Positions 61,088 to 64,000 of a stretch of 64,000 bases of DNA are shown piece after piece; position 1 is the first letter of the stretch, and each line of letters opens with the position of its first letter. Position numbers and translations under genes: made by a program. The notes under the pieces are model-generated. The model did not search any database, was not told the origin of the DNA, and saw only the letters and a list, made by a program, of their open reading frames with translations. The stretch comes from Falsigemmobacter faecalis (lineage in GTDB: Bacteria; Pseudomonadota; Alphaproteobacteria; Rhodobacterales; Rhodobacteraceae), in NCBI RefSeq assembly GCF_003863335.1, contig NZ_RRAZ01000005.1, positions 62,001 to 126,000 on the forward strand, read 5' to 3'.

Positions 61088-61452
61088 TGCGCGCGCTCTG
61101 GGTCGCGCTCGGCGGGCTGTTCTTTGCGCTGGGCGTGATCGGGGCGGTGCTGCCGCTGCTGCCGACCACGCCTTTCATGCTGCTGGCGGCGGGCTGTTTT
61201 GCCAAGGGCTCGCCACGGCTCCATGCCTGGCTTCTCAGCCATAAAACCTTCGGGCCGCTGATTTCAAACTGGCGCGCGCATGGCGCGATTCCGCGCCGCG
61301 CCAAGGTGATCGCGGTGGCCATGATGGCGGTGACCTTCGCCTTCAGCCTGGCACTTGGGCTGCCTGCCGTGGCGCTGATCCCGCAGGCCATTGTGCTGAG
61401 CTGCGTGGCGCTGTTTCTCATCACCCGGCCTGAGGGGCCGAAAGCCCGCTGA
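61087..61452 (+). CDS. DUF454 (YbaN-like) inner-membrane protein
   Basis: A 121-residue protein with about three to four helices. It matches the DUF454/YbaN family: GLFFALGVIGAVLPLLPTTPFMLLAAGCFAKGSPRLHAWLLSHKTFGPLISNWRAHGAIPRRAK. The LPTTPF and W...H..FG....W motifs are the family's hallmark. The function is unknown. It overlaps rsmD (TGATG) and ends 14 bp from the convergent RND pump gene. Confidence 0.88.
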   Translation: MRALWVALGGLFFALGVIGAVLPLLPTTPFMLLAAGCFAKGSPRLHAWLLSHKTFGPLISNWRAHGAIPRRAKVIAVAMMAVTFAFSLALGLPAVALIPQAIVLSCVALFLITRPEGPKAR

Positions 61453-61466
61453 TCTGAGCCCCGGCC

Positions 61467-64000
61467 TCAGCCCTCTCCCGGCTTTGCGGCAGGGGCGTCT
61501 TTTTCAAGCGCCAGCAGCCTGCGGGTCAGCTCTTCTGCGGGCAGCGCCTCAATCTCTTCTTCTTTCGGGCCGATCAGCCCGCGCATCAGCCGTGAGACCA
61601 GCCGCGACAGATCATCCATGATCAGATAAAACGCCGGCACCACCACCAGGCTCAGCACCGTTGAGACGATGATCCCGCCGATCACCGCCGTGGCCATGGG
61701 CGCGCGGAACGAGCCGCCCTCGCCCACCCCAAGCGCCGAGGGCAGCATCCCCGCCGACATCGCGATAGAGGTCATGACGATAGGCTGCGCGCGCTTGTGA
61801 CCGGCCTCAATCACGGCGGCAAAACGCTCCATCCCGCGGGCGCGCATCTCGATGGCGAAATCGACCAGCAGGATGGCGTTTTTCGTCACAATCCCCATCA
61901 GCATCAGAATCCCGATCAGCACCGGCATCGACAGCGCCGAATTGGTCAGGATCAGCGCCCCCGCCACGCCGCCGATGGCCAGCGGCAGCGACAGCAGGAT
62001 GGTGAAAGGCTGAATGACCGATTTGAACAGCAAAATCAGCACGGTCAGCACGAACAGCAGCCCCATGATCATGGCGTTGACGAAGCTGACATTCAGTTCA
62101 GCCTGAATTTCGGCATCGCCTGATTCCGCCACGCGCACGCCCTCGGGCAGATCGACGCTTTCGAGGATCTCTTTGAACCGCGCCGTGGCGGTGCCAAGCG
62201 CCACCCCCGGCGGCAGGTTCGCCCCGATGACCGCCCGCCGCTCGCGGTTCAGGCGGTCAATCAGCGAAGGGCCTTCCGAGAGCGTGATCCCCGCCACCGC
62301 CGAAAGCGGCACCGATATCCCGCTGGCCGCGACCACCCGCAGCGCCGCAATGCGCGAGGGGTCACTGCGGGTTTCATCATTCAGGCGCACCCGCACCGGG
62401 ATCATCCGATTGTCGATCGAAAGCTTTGCCAGCGCCGCATCGGCATCCCCGATGGTGGCCACCCTGAGCACACTGGCCATGGCGGCGGTGGTGATCCCCA
62501 GCCGCGCGGCCTCTTCCATGCGCGGGGTGATCTGCAGCTCAGGCCGCGGCAGCGCGCCTTCGGTCGAGACATCGGCCAGCAGCGGCTCTCCCACAAAGGC
62601 CGCCTCAAGGCGCGAGACGGCTTCAGCGAGGGCCGCCTCATCCTGGCTCAGGATCGAGAAAGAGAGTTCCCGCTCACCCCGGTCATTGAGTTTGATCGCC
62701 CGCACATCCGGGATCGGCGCGAGACGGTTGAAAATCTCGGTCTCAATGGCGCGCTGGTCACGGATGCGGCCCTGAGGCGCCATGACCGGCACCAGATTGC
62801 CAAAAAGCGGCAGCCGCCGCGCCAGATTGGCCACCCGGTAACTCAGCCGGTGATCGAGTTTCTCCAAAAGCACCGTGATGGTGGCGCGGCGGATATCGAG
62901 ATCGCCCTTGGGCGAAGCGCCGCCCAGAACGAAGATATTCTCAATTCCTTCAATGTCGCTGATCGCGGCGACCATGGCATCGGTGGTCTCGCCGGTGCGG
63001 GTCAGGGTGCTGCCGGGGGGCAGTTCGACGGAGATGGACACCCGGCTCACATCCTCGGGCGGCATGAACTCACCCGGCACCTGAAGCATGAAATGAACCG
63101 AGACGACCAGCGCGCCAATCCCCGACAACAGCGTCAGATAGCGCGCCGGAATGAACAGAAAATGACCCGAGGTTGAACGGCGGACAAAGCGCAGATAGCT
63201 GCGCATGAAGATCCCGTCCTGCGGGTTTTCGTCATGGGCGGCGTCTTTTTCGCGCATGAGATAGGCGGCCATCATCGGCGTGATGAGCCGCGCCACCACC
63301 AGCGAGAACAGCACCGAGATCGCCACCGTCATGCCGAACTGCCGGAAATACTGCCCCGGAATCCCTGGCATAAAACTGACTGGCACAAAAACCGCCACGA
63401 TGGTGAAGGCGGTGGCAATCACCGCAAGACCGATCTCATCGGCGGCCTCGATGGAGGCGCGGTAGGGGCTTTTGCCCATTCGCATATGTCGGGCGATGTT
63501 TTCGACCTCGACGATGGCATCATCGACCAGGATCCCCGTCGCCAGCGTGATCGCCAGAAAGGACACCAGGTTCAGCGAGAAGCCCAGAAGCTCCATCACA
63601 AAGAAGGTGGGCACCGCCGACAGCGGCAGCGCCACCGCCGCGATCAGCGTGGCGCGCCAGTTCCGCAGGAAGGCAAAGACCACCAGAACGGCCAGCGCCG
63701 CCCCTTCAATCAGGGTGTGGAGCGCGCTTTCATAATTGCCATAGGTGTAGAAAACCGTGTCATCGACCAGGCTTACGGTCACATCGGGGTGAGAGACGGC
63801 CAGCCCCTGCAGGCCCTCAGCCACCGTTTCAGCCACCGTCACCTCAGAGGCTCCCTTGGCGCGGAAGACCGCAAAGGTGACCACAGGATCGCCGTTGAAG
63901 CGCGAGAAGCTGCGCAGTTCCTCGTAGGTGTCGCGCACCACGCCCAGTTCCGACAGCCGCACATGCCGCCCGCCGCCCACGGCGATCATCGTCTCCGAGA
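61467..64000 (-). CDS. RND efflux pump inner-membrane transporter, N-terminus outside the window
   Basis: About 844 C-terminal residues of an AcrB/MexB-like proton-driven pump; roughly 200 N-terminal residues lie beyond the right edge, and the frame is open to the last base. The proton-relay aspartates are visible in GILVDDAIVEVENIARHM (TM4). RND motifs are PMATAVIGGIIVSTVLSLVVVPAFYLI and LMLMGIVTKNAILLVDFAIEMRARGM near the C-terminus. The two large periplasmic loops are present. Lipophilic drug/HAE versus other subclass cannot be fixed. A membrane-fusion partner is expected upstream, outside the window. Confidence 0.92.
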   Translation of the reverse strand, partial: SETMIAVGGGRHVRLSELGVVRDTYEELRSFSRFNGDPVVTFAVFRAKGASEVTVAETVAEGLQGLAVSHPDVTVSLVDDTVFYTYGNYESALHTLIEGAALAVLVVFAFLRNWRATLIAAVALPLSAVPTFFVMELLGFSLNLVSFLAITLATGILVDDAIVEVENIARHMRMGKSPYRASIEAADEIGLAVIATAFTIVAVFVPVSFMPGIPGQYFRQFGMTVAISVLFSLVVARLITPMMAAYLMREKDAAHDENPQDGIFMRSYLRFVRRSTSGHFLFIPARYLTLLSGIGALVVSVHFMLQVPGEFMPPEDVSRVSISVELPPGSTLTRTGETTDAMVAAISDIEGIENIFVLGGASPKGDLDIRRATITVLLEKLDHRLSYRVANLARRLPLFGNLVPVMAPQGRIRDQRAIETEIFNRLAPIPDVRAIKLNDRGERELSFSILSQDEAALAEAVSRLEAAFVGEPLLADVSTEGALPRPELQITPRMEEAARLGITTAAMASVLRVATIGDADAALAKLSIDNRMIPVRVRLNDETRSDPSRIAALRVVAASGISVPLSAVAGITLSEGPSLIDRLNRERRAVIGANLPPGVALGTATARFKEILESVDLPEGVRVAESGDAEIQAELNVSFVNAMIMGLLFVLTVLILLFKSVIQPFTILLSLPLAIGGVAGALILTNSALSMPVLIGILMLMGIVTKNAILLVDFAIEMRARGMERFAAVIEAGHKRAQPIVMTSIAMSAGMLPSALGVGEGGSFRAPMATAVIGGIIVSTVLSLVVVPAFYLIMDDLSRLVSRLMRGLIGPKEEEIEALPAEELTRRLLALEKDAPAAKPGEG

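Overview
The window is GC-rich (roughly 65 percent by eye), densely coded DNA that looks like an alphaproteobacterial chromosome, most likely family Rhodobacteraceae (Paracoccus/Rhodobacter/Tabrizicola type). The grounds are the meso-DAP type MurE, TrmFO, an Atm1-type exporter, a TAXI-TRAP transporter, the dnaG-rpoD order, a long alphaproteobacterial RpoD, a Tad locus, and the style of the intergenic repeats. Genus assignment is inference; no rRNA is present.

Layout. 1-4.3 kb: 3' part of the cell-wall cluster (ftsI end, murE, murF, mraY), stopped by a terminator. 4.4-7.0 kb: gluQ, trmFO and a small secreted Cys protein on the minus strand. 7.1-14.1 kb: a leucine/isovalerate catabolic operon (ivd, a DUF1311 protein, mccB, a nitronate-monooxygenase-like flavoprotein, mccA, a GST) behind a perfect 18-bp palindromic operator. 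14.1-20.1 kb: Zn-alcohol dehydrogenase, hydroxypyruvate-isomerase-like protein, fructokinase, tpiA, a class V aminotransferase and a LOG-family protein. 20.2-27.2 kb: LysM protein, Atm1-type ABC exporter, YfgM-like protein, bamB and der. 27.2-31.7 kb: a mirror-symmetric terminator region, trpB, an alpha/beta-hydrolase membrane protein and an Fsr-type MFS pump.

31.8-46.4 kb is the accessory region: an unusual Tad (Flp-pilus-type) secretion locus. tadG and a tadE/cpaC pair converge on a dead IS481 element, and a divergent operon carries a TadD-like lipoprotein, cpaB, cpaE/tadZ, cpaF, tadB, tadC and a membrane hybrid histidine kinase. No flp pilin, prepilin peptidase or cpaD is seen. The CpaE-like ATPase lacks both Walker A lysines. 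The hybrid kinase lacks its phospho-accepting His and its receiver Asp, so it looks like a pseudokinase/pseudo-receiver. The IS481 relic is interrupted twice by a short GC-capped palindromic element, once in frame and once as a disruption, reminiscent of in-frame palindromic elements in Rickettsia.

46.4-50 kb: a TAXI-TRAP transporter with its DUF1850 companion. 50.2-52.8 kb: an orphan secreted protein, a sugar-transferase homologue lacking its catalytic Asp-Glu dyad, three identical tRNA-Phe genes in a 248-bp tandem array, and an SH3-domain protein. 52.8-64 kb: cytochrome c, rpoD, dnaG (apparently leaderless from its own promoter), lldD, a peroxiredoxin, an FAD-dependent reductase, rsmD, a DUF454 protein and a truncated RND pump at the right edge.

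The strongest leads for something undescribed are the degenerate-signalling Tad locus, the palindromic insertion element, the tRNA-Phe amplification, and the box-hairpin-box terminators at convergent gene ends.
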